NCBI GenBank assembly: GCA_036924285.1
Contig: JAYKYS010000015.1
Coordinates: 4,526,001 to 4,590,000, forward strand
DNA length: 64,000 bases
Direction of reading: 5' to 3'
Origin: Asterella californica
Taxonomy: Eukaryota > Streptophyta > Marchantiopsida > Marchantiales > Aytoniaceae
Below the pieces are notes generated by a model. It was not told the DNA's origin, made no database searches, and saw nothing but the letters and a program-made list of their open reading frames with translations. This document shows positions 43,371 through 55,904 of this stretch, one piece after another. Position numbers and translations under genes: made by a program. Positions within the stretch are counted from its first letter, which is position 1. Each line of letters begins with the position of its first letter.

Positions 43371-44689
43371 GCGTTCTAAACCCTTCTCCCTCTAGGTAAT
43401 TAGAGTCCCCATTCAAGGAGGTCCCTCCCACCGATTCTAGGAGGTCTTTGAGTTTGAGAGAGTTGAGGGAGGGCAGCTTACTTCTTTTCAAGCCACTTAG
43501 AGTTTCTCTCTTTTCTTGGTCCTCTATCTGTACTCCTTTTAGTCAGAGCTCCACCACCAGCTTGGATGATAACTTCCTTGGCAGCTGCACTTTCTCCTCG
43601 TCAAAGACAAGCCACCTTGCAACATCCTTCCAGCTCTTTATCATACTGTCCAGCGTCGGAGATCGCGAGTTCTTAGCCTAGGTAGCATCAACAAGCATTC
43701 CTCAGGAGACCACCCGGCTACCTCCCTGTTATGCTTCCTCTTCATGATGCTCTCCTTGATTCTCCACCTAGCGAGGTTGATCCAGTCTTGGCTCCCACCA
43801 TTCAATATTTTGGCTAGATACTTAATTTTCAACGCTTGAGCCACTGTCCGAAAGAGGATAATCCCCAGTCTCTCTTCCTTCTTAGTTCTCGTGATGACTT
43901 CCCAGGCCACCATCGGGGTTTTCGCCCTATCTTCTATGTTTTTGTCCCACAAGAAGTCCCGGTAAACGTCCTCCATCTTCTTAAAACCTGCCTGTGAGCA
44001 ATCCACGCTCGTTAGTTGGAATGCCGGTATTACCCGGATCACATGGGTGAGCAAAACAACACGACTCGGCTAGGAGAGGAGCCGGTTAGACCAATGTTGA
44101 AGTCTCTTTTGTAGGTCCCTTACCAGCACCTCCACAACTTGATTATCGATTAGGACCCTCCCAATCCAGATCCCTAGATACTTAACCAGTTGGCCAGACC
44201 TCGCAATCTAGCATCCGGAGTCCTCAAGCCACCTTGGGACTTCACCCATCCCCATAGACACTACCACCTTCTTCCTCAAGTTTAGAGAGGCTCTTGAGAT
44301 TTCCTCGTAGCTATGTATAACTTCTTAAGTCGCCTTAAAGCATTCTTCAGAGCCTTCGATGATAAGACCCGTATCGTCCGTGAACAGTTGGTGTATTAAG
44401 AGAGTACCAACCCCTGTCCATAAACCCTCGATCGCTTTTTGCTCTCTAGTCTTTTTAAGCAGGTTCATCAGGGGTTGAGTTGCGATGACGAACCGGAAGG
44501 GAGCAACCGAGCACCACTGTCTCGCCCCCTTGCCCAGCGCAATCTCTTCCGTGAACCCTCTGTTAACGTGGACTTTGGAGTGTCATCCTTCTGTCAGCCC
44601 CTTCAACAAATTGACAAAATGAGCATCAAAGTTCATGTACCTCATGGTCTCCCACATATAATCTTGAGAGACCCTGTCATACGCTTTAG
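43371..44689 (-). pseudogene. LINE reverse transcriptase fragment
   Basis: The minus strand reads KAYDRVSQDYMWETMRYMNF. After a stop it continues GKGARQWCSVAPFRFVIATQ and then LFTDDTGLI near 44.37-44.39 kb. This is the catalytic motif of non-LTR reverse transcriptase, with FTDD where FADD is usual. A further stretch, FLWDKN...PMVAWEVITRTKKEERLG, is the typical thumb-region motif of plant LINEs. Several stops and frame changes show it is dead. The 5' part, starting just before KAYDRV, is cut by the E3 copy C LTR at 44690 and would lie beyond the window. Confidence 0.85.
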
Positions 44690-47600
44690 TGTGATGCCCA
44701 CAATTTATAGGATTCACGAATTTTTGAAAATTTTAAGATTAATAACTTGTTTGTATAACTGAAGAAGCGTTGTTACTTAAGATTACGGCTTCCTTAGAAG
44801 GAAGATGATCTTACGATCTTTTTGTAATAAGAAGTTGACTTCTTTGGAAGACGACCGTCTTTCGGGAAGCGTCTTCTTGATTGTGTCTTTCGAAGACGGA
44901 AGACGGCGAAAGACGAAAGACATCTATCTTCTGGAAGACGGCAACCGTGGAAGCCTAACCACGTATTCCCAAGTAAAGAAGTAGGTGTACCCACCAGGTA
45001 ACACCGAGTAGGTTAGGTAGGTCAGGTAGGTCATCTAAGTTGAGAACCCCTAAACCTGCGCGAGAAGATGCGAAGGAAGCGCATTAGCGAAGAGCACTAC
45101 CACTTCCCGCATCGAGGTTGCTTTGGCTTAGAAGACCGAATTGGAAGGAAATCGAGTTGAGTGAAGGCAGCAGAGTGAAATTGAGTGGAGCCAGGATCGA
45201 TTCACAACTAGGAAGAAGGCGAGGGCAAATCGCTGAGAGTAGGAATCGCATCGAGCTGAAGGGGTCTTCTTGAGACTCCCGAAAGAAGACATTGAAAGGC
45301 AGCTACGAGGAATCAGAGGAGGAACCTTTCGATTGACGAGTTGTGAGACATTGGCAGCGACAGCAGCTTAGTGGGGTCGCATTGGAGCTCGAGTCGAAGT
45401 CGTAAGTGCGCAGAAGACTGAAGGAAGGCCGGGAAGAAGACAGAAGACTGTAGAGGTTCTTCCCATGTTCTCTTTCCTTCCCATTGCTTCTCGCCCTTTG
45501 TTTGGTATCCCTCGCGCTTCCTCAGTTGTTTGCAGGCAACCCGATTGATCAATTCCCTCCCCACGTTTTTCCTTCTGAGACATTGGACGCGAAAGCGCTG
45601 CCCAATTCCGACAGCCATCTTCTTGTTTCTTCTCGAGTGCAATTCGAGCTTCTCTACCCCTCGTCCTCAAATTGGAGATCCCAGCTATCAATTTCTCTAC
45701 CCTACCATCTCTCTACTCCCGAAACCTAGAACAAAAGACGCTTCGGAAGATTGGAACATCTTCAGAAGACGCTTCTGAAACTTGAACATCTTCGGAAGAC
45801 GCTTCGGAAGCCTGATTGTCTTCGGAAGACGACTGTATGCAATTCGTATCGAGAAGTGGATTGGATTTGCTTTGGTGTTAAGAGAGGCTTGATACGAATC
45901 CTGAGTGGCTTGGTGAGTTATTTTGTTATTTCGAGAAGTTAGAAGTCGGGAACTAGGCCTGTGCCTCCCGGTCTTCCAAGCTTCTCAAATCCACATCTTC
46001 CTAGAGAGACTAGAAGACTAGAAAGGCTGGCAGAATGCGTGAGAAGACGTGAGGGTCCGTTACGGGTCTCTTCTGTCTGACCCATAGCAGCCTATTCCTT
46101 CTTCTTCCCGAACTTAGAAGAGAGTTGTGAGAAGTCTTGCTGGCAGAATCCGGAGAGAATGGTCGAGGATCATGTCTTCTCATCATGCAGCAAGCTTCTT
46201 CTGAGTGTGTATGAGAGGTGAGAAGTCAGAAGAACAGAGTGCAAATGTCTTGAGTCTGTTGTGAGGATAGATTGCACGTAGGAAGCAGAAGACATGTGAG
46301 ACCAGTGAAGGGAAGCCTGGCTTTGAGAGGTCTTCCGAGAAAGATATTGAATCGGAAGCTGTCCCGGGAGTCTTCCCAGAGGCCACTGTCACCACAGGAG
46401 CCCGCAACCATCTTCTGAACCTGTTATGCACTCTACTTCTCGCAAATCTTATATCTTCTGTTAGGAAGTAGGATGTAATGCAAGGTGAGTTGTCTTCTTA
46501 GGAATCCATGCGAGGCCTTGCTTAGTTAGGATTGTTTAGATATAGCTCGAAAGACGAGAGCTATTTAGGAAGCACTGTTAGGATCTCGGAAGACGGGGTA
46601 GCTGTCTTCTGGAAGACTAGATTCGTCTTCTGAGAGTGGAAGCTAGACTGTGAGAGCTTGGGAAGGACTGAGCCTTCGACTCACAGTAAGTATGTATGGC
46701 TTAGTGCAACAAATTTTCAAGTATGTCGATGCATCCTCTAGGGTTGGTGTTACCGGCAGCAGAGTTGGCCGAGGCCAAACCCTTCATCAAGGAGTTGGGT
46801 CTCGACTTCTTCCTGTGGGATTGGAACCTCGCCGACCAGGGTCTTCTGAAGGAGGTTTGGGCAGCCTTACCACCTCGCAACCGTGTATCTGCGAAGGCAA
46901 GAGTAGCGCGAGGAAGACCATCTTCTTGGACAGCAGAATGGTGCGGAGGACTTTTCACAAGTCGGAAGCAGAGAACAAGAGGTACGAATTGGAGAAGAAG
47001 ATCCTACCCATGATCTCGGAGAAGTGACATGTGCCTAGAAGCACAACTTGTCTCTTCCTGGAGGATAGACAGGGAAGAAATGGATAGAAGGTCAAAGCCT
47101 ACAGGGAGCCGCAGAAGCGTCTTCTGGCGAAGCTGTTCCTTCACCTCTTTCCTAAGAGGAAGGCGCAGAAGACGAGGTACCTTGGAGACCAGGACGTGGA
47201 ATTCTTGGAAGCCATCTGGGAAAAGCTACCCATCAACTGGGGCGCGTTCTTCCACGCTTATGTGCAGGCGGAGCTGGTGTACTTAGGTACCCCGGCAGGA
47301 GGACATCTTACTCCGTTCTTCTGTTACCTGTACGTGGTCAAGGGGGATCTCACGGCAGATCAGTTGACGAGATATGGACCAGCAAGGCAGCAGGAGACGA
47401 AGGAGGAGACCCCAGAGGAAGACGACCGAGCAGCAGCGATGACTCCCCCTCTCACTCTGATGCCGCAGATGAGGCCCGGTACTCATCAGAAGATGCTTCT
47501 GATGAGAGAAGATGATTCTAGTGATCGGAAGACGTGACATCACCAAGGAAGATGGGTCCTAGGAGCGTGCTTAGGAAGACCACCTCCTTGCCGATCATTC

Positions 47601-49865
47601 ACTCTGGATCGGAGTCCGACTCACCGGAGGAGTCCTTGAGTACCCGAGCTGAGCAAAAGACCGCTTCTGCAACACCAGGTAGTCTTCCGAAGACTCCAGA
47701 AGACGAAGGATGGATGGATACTCCTACTACGATGCGAGGAAGCGCAGTAAAGAGGACCGTTTCTGTCATGAGGAGAGATCTTCCACCTCGGAAGATGAGA
47801 AGAGTAGCTTCTTCTCGCGCGCAGAAGCAGAAGACCATAGTGGTGGAAGAGGCACTCTTGCCTCGGGAAGACAAGGTCGACACCTCCGATCGGATTGTGG
47901 AGATGAGTCTGTCTTCCGCAGGAAGAAGACTGGAGGAGTTTAGTGCCTTCTTCCGCTCCGAGATCTAGCCAGCTATGGAGTTGATCGAGAAGAGAGCGAA
48001 GGTACAGGAGAAGCCCTTACAGCATGGATTCGGTCGTGTCACCCTGATGCGGCAGGAAGAAGGCCAGAAGAAGGAAGAAGCGTTGGAAGCCAACCTCCGC
48101 ACCACGGAGAAGCTCGCAGCGAAGTACAAGACGGAAGTAGCCACTTTTGTCAAGGAGCTAACGCAGCTGAGGAAGAGCAACCAAGAGCTGCAAGCGTGGT
48201 TACAGCAGCGTGACCAAGAGGTTCTGCGAGTGCGAGGTAAGATCACCGCCCTTGCAGAGGAGAGGATGACATGGAAGACACTGCGGGAAGCCGCAGAAGC
48301 GCAGACTGCATCCGAGAAGACGCAACGGGAAGTAGTAGAAGCTCGTGTGCAGGAGATGTTAGTTTAGTCGATGGAAGCGCTTCGGAAGAAGTTCAACTTC
48401 ACCGCGGGTAGGAAGCTTCTTACCTTAGCTAGAGAATGGGATGACGAGTCCAAGACGATGTTGGTAGAGTGCAAGGGGAGCATGTTCAGGTATTTGGATC
48501 GGCAGATAGAGGGAGTGAAGACACTCTATGGTCTTCCCTTGATTCCGCCACCTGCAATTGCATCTTCTCAAGCTCCAACACCATTGACAGGATCCGAATT
48601 GGAGAAGGAGGAGTTCGACCTCGCTGTCCACTTGGTAGTGACAGCATTGAAAGCCGAGAAGACTTCGGAAGAAGCTCCGGAAGACAAGATGTCTTTTGGA
48701 AGACAGGAAGAAGAGCTGTCTTCCCATGTATTCCGAGTGGAGGAGGCGACTTCCCCGGACCCATACGAGGTCACCATGGCTCCTAGTGTCAGACTAGTGC
48801 CTCAAAAGAGCGAGGAAGCACAAGTCGACCCAGCTTCCCAGAAGACGCTTCCGTCTTCCGAAGCAGAAGCAGAAGCCGAAGCAGAAGCCGAAGCAGCAGC
48901 AGCAGAGCCAGCGACAAACGATGAGGAGGAGGTCACCTCAGTGACACCCGAGGTAATTGCAGGGCTTTCCAGCTTATCAGAAGCCGAGTTAGTAGTTCCG
49001 ATAGGAGCAGATCAGGTAGAGATTGCCTTCGAGCAATCAGAGTAGGTAGCAAACGTAGGAGACAAGTTGATATTTCTAAACTTAGCAAAGAACCGAACAT
49101 GCTATCTTAGGGGTGGCAGTTCCAGTGTAAATTTAGTTAGGCAGCCATGTGGCAGTGTAGGAAGCACAAGAATATGAAGGGGAAACCGCTTGCATGTGAA
49201 GGGGCAGCTTTTCTCTCCCTAGTGGTGATTCCCTCTGTTTTCTCGTGACAGAGGCATAAGGATCGAAGAGTAGGATTTTGGACACATTACACACACATGA
49301 CACATTACACATTCTACACAAGAGAGGCGCACTAAGTACGTTGTTGTGTACTATGCGCACACACACTACACCCGATGTTAGAGACATACGAATAGATTGG
49401 GATTATACCGGAGGGGTCTGCATGCTCGTTACAGCAGTGGTTCGAAGATGTAGATAGAGATAGTGGACAGTTTAGGAACAAGGAACGGCATCCTCGTGCA
49501 GTCCTGTTGGCTAGACTGGTGTGTCGAGGAGTAGGAGCAGGAAGTAGAGGGAGTGAGCTTCCCAATGTCAATGTGACTTCTTCTCGGGGAATGGATTGCT
49601 GATTTGTGTGCAGAAGCTTTATCCATGTCTTCTGGATTGTGGGTTTTCTTGGATTCACTCCCGATTGTGCATGGGAAGCGTTCTTCTTGAGTACCGGTGA
49701 CTGTCAACAGTTGTGCAGATTCGCAGCTTGGCTCGTCGAGTAGAGCACTTCGGATCTACGTACGGACGGTCTTATGGATAAGAGATCTCAGAAGATAGAG
49801 TAGTCGAAGCAGCGAGAGAAGAATAAAGAAGCCTTCTTCTCACAGCAGAAGACGACATCCTCAAG
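44690..49865 (+). repeat. E3 copy C LTR, left part (continues at 63831)
   Basis: It starts TGTGATGCCCACAATTTATA (copy A has TGTGGTGCCC) next to LINE sequence. It follows copy A in order: GAAGAC-rich 5' section, LTR ORF, noncoding 3' section. At 49865 it breaks off after GACATCCTCAAG. The expected continuation, AGAAGACGGTGCAACTG, is found at 63831. E3 copy D therefore inserted into it. Confidence 0.88.
46723..49045 (+). pseudogene. LTR-encoded coiled-coil protein of E3, copy C (several breaks)
   Basis: It has the same layout as copy A, from MSMHPLGLVLPAAELAEAK to FEQSE, but is split by frame changes near 46.95-47.2 and 47.53 kb, a TAG at about 47966-47968 and another at about 48365. The block KKFNFTAGRKLLTLAREW after the coiled coil is well kept. 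Near 48.86-48.91 kb an Ala/Glu run (EAEAEAEAEAAAAE) is longer than in the other copies, evidently from triplet-type expansion. Function is unknown. Confidence 0.65.
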
Positions 49866-52800
49866 TGTTCCTCACTATATGGTTCCTCAAGGTTCCTCAC
49901 TATATGTAGTGACGTAGGATTTCTCCTATTGCTCATTTAGTATACAAGATATCGTTCCCACAGAGGATTTGCACAAATAACGCTGCTCTAAGTTTAAGAT
50001 CTGTTCAAACACACAAACATACGGGTTTTGCCTAGAAATCCCGTCTTCTCACAAAACCACACAAAACAACACGTCTTCCAGGCACGCCAAATGGTGCTCT
50101 GGAACTAAACAACCAACTACCAATGACAATATCACACAACTATTCACAGAGAAGCTCGGGAAGACGATCTTCCTGCTTTCAGATTGCTTCTTCCGGTCTT
50201 CTCGATACCGTCTTCCCGAAGCGATTCTCGTCTTCTGGGGGTTCAACTCGTCTTCTCACACCTCCAGAAGGCTGCCCTGCTTCGCAGAAGTCGACTAGTA
50301 ACGGTCGTTACACCTTATTCTCACACTCACATTCCAACGGGTTAGATAAATCACAGGTGTATGCCCCCTGTAGCCTTCCCAGGCTTCTACCTACAGAAAT
50401 GGTCTTCCTGCAGCACTACAACGACATTCACCTTAACGGAAGCTCAATAGAAGTCTCGGAAACTCACTAGAAGAAGGTAAGAGGATGGGGAAGATGAGGG
50501 AAGATGGGGAAGAAGAGAAAATCCAAACAAGAGAAAACAAGATGAAAAGAGTAAATTAAGATTCCGACAGGCTTCTAGTCCGGATCCTGACTAACCAGCC
50601 ATCCCTGCTTGTAATAGTTTGGGGAGGAAGACAACAAACGTGAGTACTGTTGCACCGTCTTCTACTCGAGGATGTCGTCTTCTGTTGCGGGAAGAAGGCT
50701 TCTTTCTTCTTCACTTCGCTGCTTTGACTGCTCTGTCTTCTGGGATCCCTTACCCAAAAGATCGTTCGTACGTAGATCCCAAGTGCTCTACTGAACGAGT
50801 CAAGCTACACTTCCACAACTGCTGACAGTCACCGCCACTCAAGAAGAACACTTCCCATGCACAATTGGGAGCGAATTCAATGAACCCACCATCCAGAAGA
50901 CATGGACAAAGCTTCTGCACTCAAATCCACAATCTATTCCCCGAGAAGAAGTCACAATGGCATTGGGAAGCTCACTCTCTCTACTTCCTGCGTCTACTCC
51001 TCGACACACCAGCCTAGCTAACAGGACTGCACGAGGATGCCGTTCCCTGTTCTTAGACTGTCCACTACTTCTATCTACATCTTCGGACCACTGCTGGTAC
51101 GAGTATGCAGACCCCTCCTGTATATTCCAAGACTATTCGTATGTTTCCAACAATGGGTGTAGTGCGAAGAACCACCTATCCTGTCCCTCTGCTCTAATGT
51201 GTCTCGTCCGCCTGCACCATAGAATCGATGTGTGCAGTCGCTACAGAATTCTACCGAACTGGTAGCACAGGCAGAACTCTATCTCCTACTCTGCTATCCT
51301 ACTTATGTTGCTGCCGTGAGAACCAGGGGAGGCGACCACCAGGGAGAGAGAGGCGCTGACAGGAGGTTGTCACCTCACATGCAAGCGGTTCCCCTGTCCG
51401 AATTGGTCATCCACCTTGTCTTTCCTACGCTACCTATGCTGCCACATGGTGTCCTAACTAATATTACATGAAAAAACTGCCACCCTTAAGATAGCATGTT
51501 CGATTCTACTATATTTGGAATTGTGAATGAAGTCACTAACTACTAAGATTGCACGGAGGCAATCTCTACCTGATCTGCTCCTATCGGAGCTCCTAATGCG
51601 GCTTCTGATAAGCTAGAAAGCCCTGCAGTTACCTCGGGTGTCACTGAGGTGGCTTCCTTCTCATCGTCTCTTGCTGGCCCTGCTGTCGCTGCTGCTGCGT
51701 CTTCCTCGGCTTCGGCTTCTGCTTCGGAAGACAGAAGCGTCTTCTGGAAAGCGGAGTCGACCGGTGCTCCTTCCGTCTTCTGAGGCACGGGTGCGGGACT
51801 AGAGACCATGGGGACCTCATGGAGATCCGGGGAAGTCGCTTCCTCCACACGGAATACCTGGGAAGACGGCTCGTCTTCCTTGTCTTCCAGAAGACATCTT
51901 GTCTTCCGGGGCGTCTTCTGGAGTCTTCTCGGCTTCCAACGCTGTCACCACCAAGTGCACAGCGAGGTCGAACTCCTCCTTCTCCATTTCGGATCCAGTC
52001 GATGGTGCTAGAGAGTGAGAAGATGCGGTTGCAGGTGTCGGAAGCGAGGGAAGACCATAAAGTGTCTTCACTCCTTCTATCTGTCGATCCAAGTACCTGA
52101 ACATGCTCTCCCGGCATTCCACCAACATCGCTTTGGACTCGCTGTCCCATCCTCTAGCTAAGGTAAGTAACTTCCTACCCGCGGTGTAGTTGAACTTCTT
52201 CCGAAGCGCTTCCACCGACTGTGCCAACATCTTTTGTGCACGGGCCTCTGCTGCTTCCCTCTGCGTCTTCTCAACTGCAGCTCGCGCTTCTGCGACTTCT
52301 CGCTGCGTCTTCTCGCTGCGTCTTCCATATGGTCTGCTCTTCTGCGAGGGCGGTGATCTTCTCCCGCACTCGGGTGACTTCCTGATTGCGCTGCTGTACT
52401 CGCGCCTACAACTCCTGGTTGCTCTTCCAAAGCTGTACCAGCTCCTTGGCAGAAGCGGCTGCTTCCGCCTTGTACTTGGCTGCAAGCTTCTCCGTGGTGC
52501 GGAGACTAGCTTCCAGCGACTCCGTCTTCTTCTGGTCCTCCCCCTGTCGCAGCAAGATGCGCAGGCCGAATCCAGGTTGTAAGGGCTTCTCCTGTGTCCT
52601 CGCTCTCTTCTCCAGCAACTCCATAGCTGGCTGGATCTCCTTCTGGAAGTAGGCACTGAACTCCTCCAGTCGTCTTCCTGCGGAAGACAAGTTCATCTCC
52701 ACCACTCGCTCCGCGGTGTCGACTTCGTCTTCCAGAGGCAAGGAAGCCTCTTCCACCACTACGGCCTTCATCTTCTGCGCACGAGAAGAAGCTACTCTTC

Positions 52801-55800
52801 TCATCTTCCGGGGTGGAAGACTCCTCATGGCAGGAGCGGCTCTCTTCTTTGCGCTTCCTCGCATCGCAGCAAGAGCGCCCATCCATCCTTCGTCTTCTGG
52901 AGTCTTCAGAAGACTTCCAGGCATTGCAGAAGCAGTCTTCTGCTCTGATCGGGTACTCAGCAGGTCTTCTTCCGAGTCGGACTCCGATCCTGAATGAATG
53001 AGGGAGATGGGTGTCCTCGGTACACTTCTGAGACCCATCTTCCTCAGTGGCGTGGCGTCTTCCGATCCACTAGACTCGTCTTCCCTCACCAGCAGCGCCT
53101 TCTGATGAGAGCCGGGCCTCAGCTGTGGCATCAAAGTGAGAGGGGGCGTTGCTGCTACCTCTCGGTCATCGTCTTCCGAGGTCTCCTCCTTCACCTCCTG
53201 TCGCTCCGTTGGCCCATACACTGCCAGCTGGTCTTCCCTAAGATCCCCCCTGGCTACATACAAGTAGCAGAGGAAGGGCGTCAGATGTCCTCCCGCCGGG
53301 TACCTAAGTATGCTAGCTCCGTCTGTACATAGTGGTGGATATACGCGCCCCAGTAGATGGGCACTCCGTCATCCCACACCGATTTCAGGAACTCCACGTC
53401 CTGATCTCCTAAGTACCTTGTCTTCTGCGCTTTTCCCTTGGGAAAGAGGTGCAGAAACAACTTCGCCAGAAGTCGCTTCTTCGGCTCCCGGTAAGATTCT
53501 ATCTTCCAACCGTTCCTCCCCTGCCTGTCTTCCACGAAAAGGCAGGTGGTGCTCCCAGACACATGCCACGAACTCACGATCCTAGGCAAGATCTTCTTCT
53601 CGTACCAATATCCTCGGTTCTCGGACTCAAGCCTGTGAAAAGTCTTGCGCCACCAGTCTTCAGTCCAGGAAGACGGTCTTCCTCGAGCTACTCCTGCTTT
53701 TGCAGGTACACGGTTACGAGGTGGCAACGCTGCCCACACCTCCTCCAGAAGCCCTTGATCTGCGAGGTTCCAATCCCACAGGAAGAAGTCGAGACCCAAC
53801 TCCTTGAGGAAAGGAGTGGCCTCGGCCAATTCTGCCGCTGGTAACACCAAACCTCGCGGATGCATCGACATACCTGGAAGATCTGTTGCACTAAACCACA
53901 AGCACCTACTATGAGCTGAAGGCTCAGTTCTTCCCGAGTGCCCACAGTCTAGCTTCTACTTCTCAGAAGACGAAACTAGTCTTCCAGAAGACAGCTACTC
54001 CGTCTTCCGGGATTCTAACAATACTTCCTAGATAGCTCTCGTCTTCCGAGCTATATCTAAACAATCCTATCTAAGCAAGGCCTCGCATGGATTACCAAGA
54101 AGACAACCCACATTGCATTACATCCTACTTCCTATCAGAAGATACAAGATTCGCAAAACATAAGTGCATGACAAGTTCAGAAGATGGTTGCGGGCTCCTG
54201 CGGTGACAGTGGTCTCTGGGAAGACACTCGGGACAGCTTCCGATTCAATGTCTTTCTCGGAAGACTTCCTGAAGTCAGACTTCCCTTCCCTGGTCTCACC
54301 TGTCTTCGTCTTCCTACACGCAATCTTTCCTCACAACAGACTCAAGACAATTGCACTCTGTTCTTTTGACTTCTCACCTCTCATACGCACTCAGGAGAAC
54401 CTTGCTTCTCGATGGGAAGACATGACCCTCGACCATTCTCTCCAAATTCTGCCAGCAAGTATTCTCACGACTCTCTTCTAAGCTTGAGAAGAAGAAGGAA
54501 TGGCTGCTATGGGTCGGACAGAAGAGACCCGAATGGACCCTCACGTCTTCTCGCTCATTTTGCCAGCCTTCCAGTCTTCTAGTCTCTCTAGGAAGATGTG
54601 GAGTTGAGACCGACCGGCACAGGCCTAGTTCCCGACTTCCAACTTCTCGAAATAACAAAACAACTCACCACACCACTCAGGATTCGTACCAAGTCTCTCT
54701 AAACACAAAAGCAAAGCAAATCCACTCTTGATACGAATTGTGTGCAGTCGACTTCCGAAGACAGTCAAGTGCAAGAAGCGTCTTCCGAAGATGTTCCCAT
54801 CTTCCGAATCGTCTTCTGTTCCAAGTTTCGGGGGTAGAGAGGTAGTAGGGTAGAGAAATTGATAGCTGGGATCTCCAATTTGAGGGCTAGGAGTAGGGAA
54901 GCTCGAATTGAGCTCGGGAAGAAGTAAGGAGATGTCTGACAGAAATTGGGCAGCGCTTCCGCGCCCAATGTCTCAATAGGAAAGATGGAGGGTGAGGATA
55001 ATCGATCAGGCTGCCTGCACACAACCAAGGAAGCGCGGGGAATACCAAGAAAAGGCGAGAAGAAGTGGGAAGGGGAAAGAACAGGGGAAAGAACCTCTAC
55101 AGTCTTCTTCTGCTCCCCGAGTTGCCTTCGACCTCCGCGCGCTTCTTGGCTCTGGTCCTAGCTCCAAATGCGACTCCTCACGACTGCGCCTCCTGTCAAT
55201 GTCCGACCACGCCTCGATTCCACCTTCGATTCCACTAGCTGCTCTCCAATGTCAGCTTCTCGGGAGCTCACAGAAACGCCTTCGCTCTTTTGCCTTCTGT
55301 GCCTCAGCAATTCGGCCTCGCCCTTCGCCTAGCTGTCAACTGATTCTCTCCTACCTCGATGTCCTCACTCGATTCCTCTCTCAAAGCTGACTCGCGAAGC
55401 TCACTATCTCCAATCGATCTTCTCAAGCGCTGTGCTGTGGGAAGTTAGAATGTGCCTAATGTGCTTCCTTACGCATCTTCCCCGCAGATTAGGGGTTTTC
55501 GACCTTAGGTGTCTTCCCCGTCCTACCTACCTATTCGGTGCGCCTCAGTAGGTACACCTACTGTCTTATCCGAAAACTCGCGGTGGGCCTTTCGCGGTCG
55601 CTGTCTTCTGGAAGACAGGCGTCTTCCGCCGTCTTCTCATCTTCTGAAGACGCAACTGAGAAGACGCTCTTCCGAAGACGGTTGTCTTCCGAAGAAGTCA
55701 ACTTCTTATTACAAACAGCTCTTAAGATCATCTTCCTGTTAAGGAAGACGTAACCTTAAGTAACAACGCTTCTTCAGTTATACAAACAAGTTATTATTCT

Positions 55801-55846
55801 TAAAAATTTCAAAAGTTTGTGCATCCTGTAATTTGTGGGCACCACA
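49866..55846 (-). repeat. E3 copy D 3' LTR, full length (about 6 kb)
   Basis: On the minus strand it starts TGTGGTGCCCACAAATTAC at 55846 and ends ...GTGAGGAACC at about 49891. The stretch 49866-49890 repeats the terminal GTTCCTCA(CTATAT) motif imperfectly. It contains the GAAGAC-rich 5' section (about 53.9-55.8 kb), the LTR ORF, and a 1.65-kb noncoding 3' section. It is the most complete E3 LTR here. Confidence 0.88.
51543..53871 (-). pseudogene. LTR-encoded coiled-coil protein of E3, copy D (frameshifts)
   Basis: It starts MSMHPRGLVLPAAELAEATP at 53871 and ends at a stop at 51543. The sections are the N-terminal globular part (FFLWDWNLADQGLLEEVWAA; KRLLAKLFLHLFPKGKAQK), the acidic middle, the coiled coil, and the KKFNYTAGRKLLTLARGW block, all as in copies A and C. 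Frame changes occur near 53.28, 52.4 and 51.83 kb. The breaks are at positions different from those in the other copies. This suggests that each decayed independently from a common intact frame. Confidence 0.68.
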
Positions 55847-55882
55847 TACGCCCACCCTCACATGTTTGCGTCCCCGCAAACA
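55847..55882 (-). other. E3 copy D polypurine tract and hairpin
   Basis: The minus strand reads the TGTTTGCG/CGCAAACA hairpin (55863-55882) and then GTGAGGGTGGGCGTA against the LTR start. It is identical in arrangement to copy A. Confidence 0.65.
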
Positions 55883-55904
55883 TCAGTGTCTTCTGCACTT
55901 CTGT

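Noticed and set aside
51808..53844. Plus-strand frames opposite the E3 copy D LTR ORF
   Set aside because: They are antisense shadows of the coiled-coil frame. Sequence similarity between the four copies supports only the sense frame.
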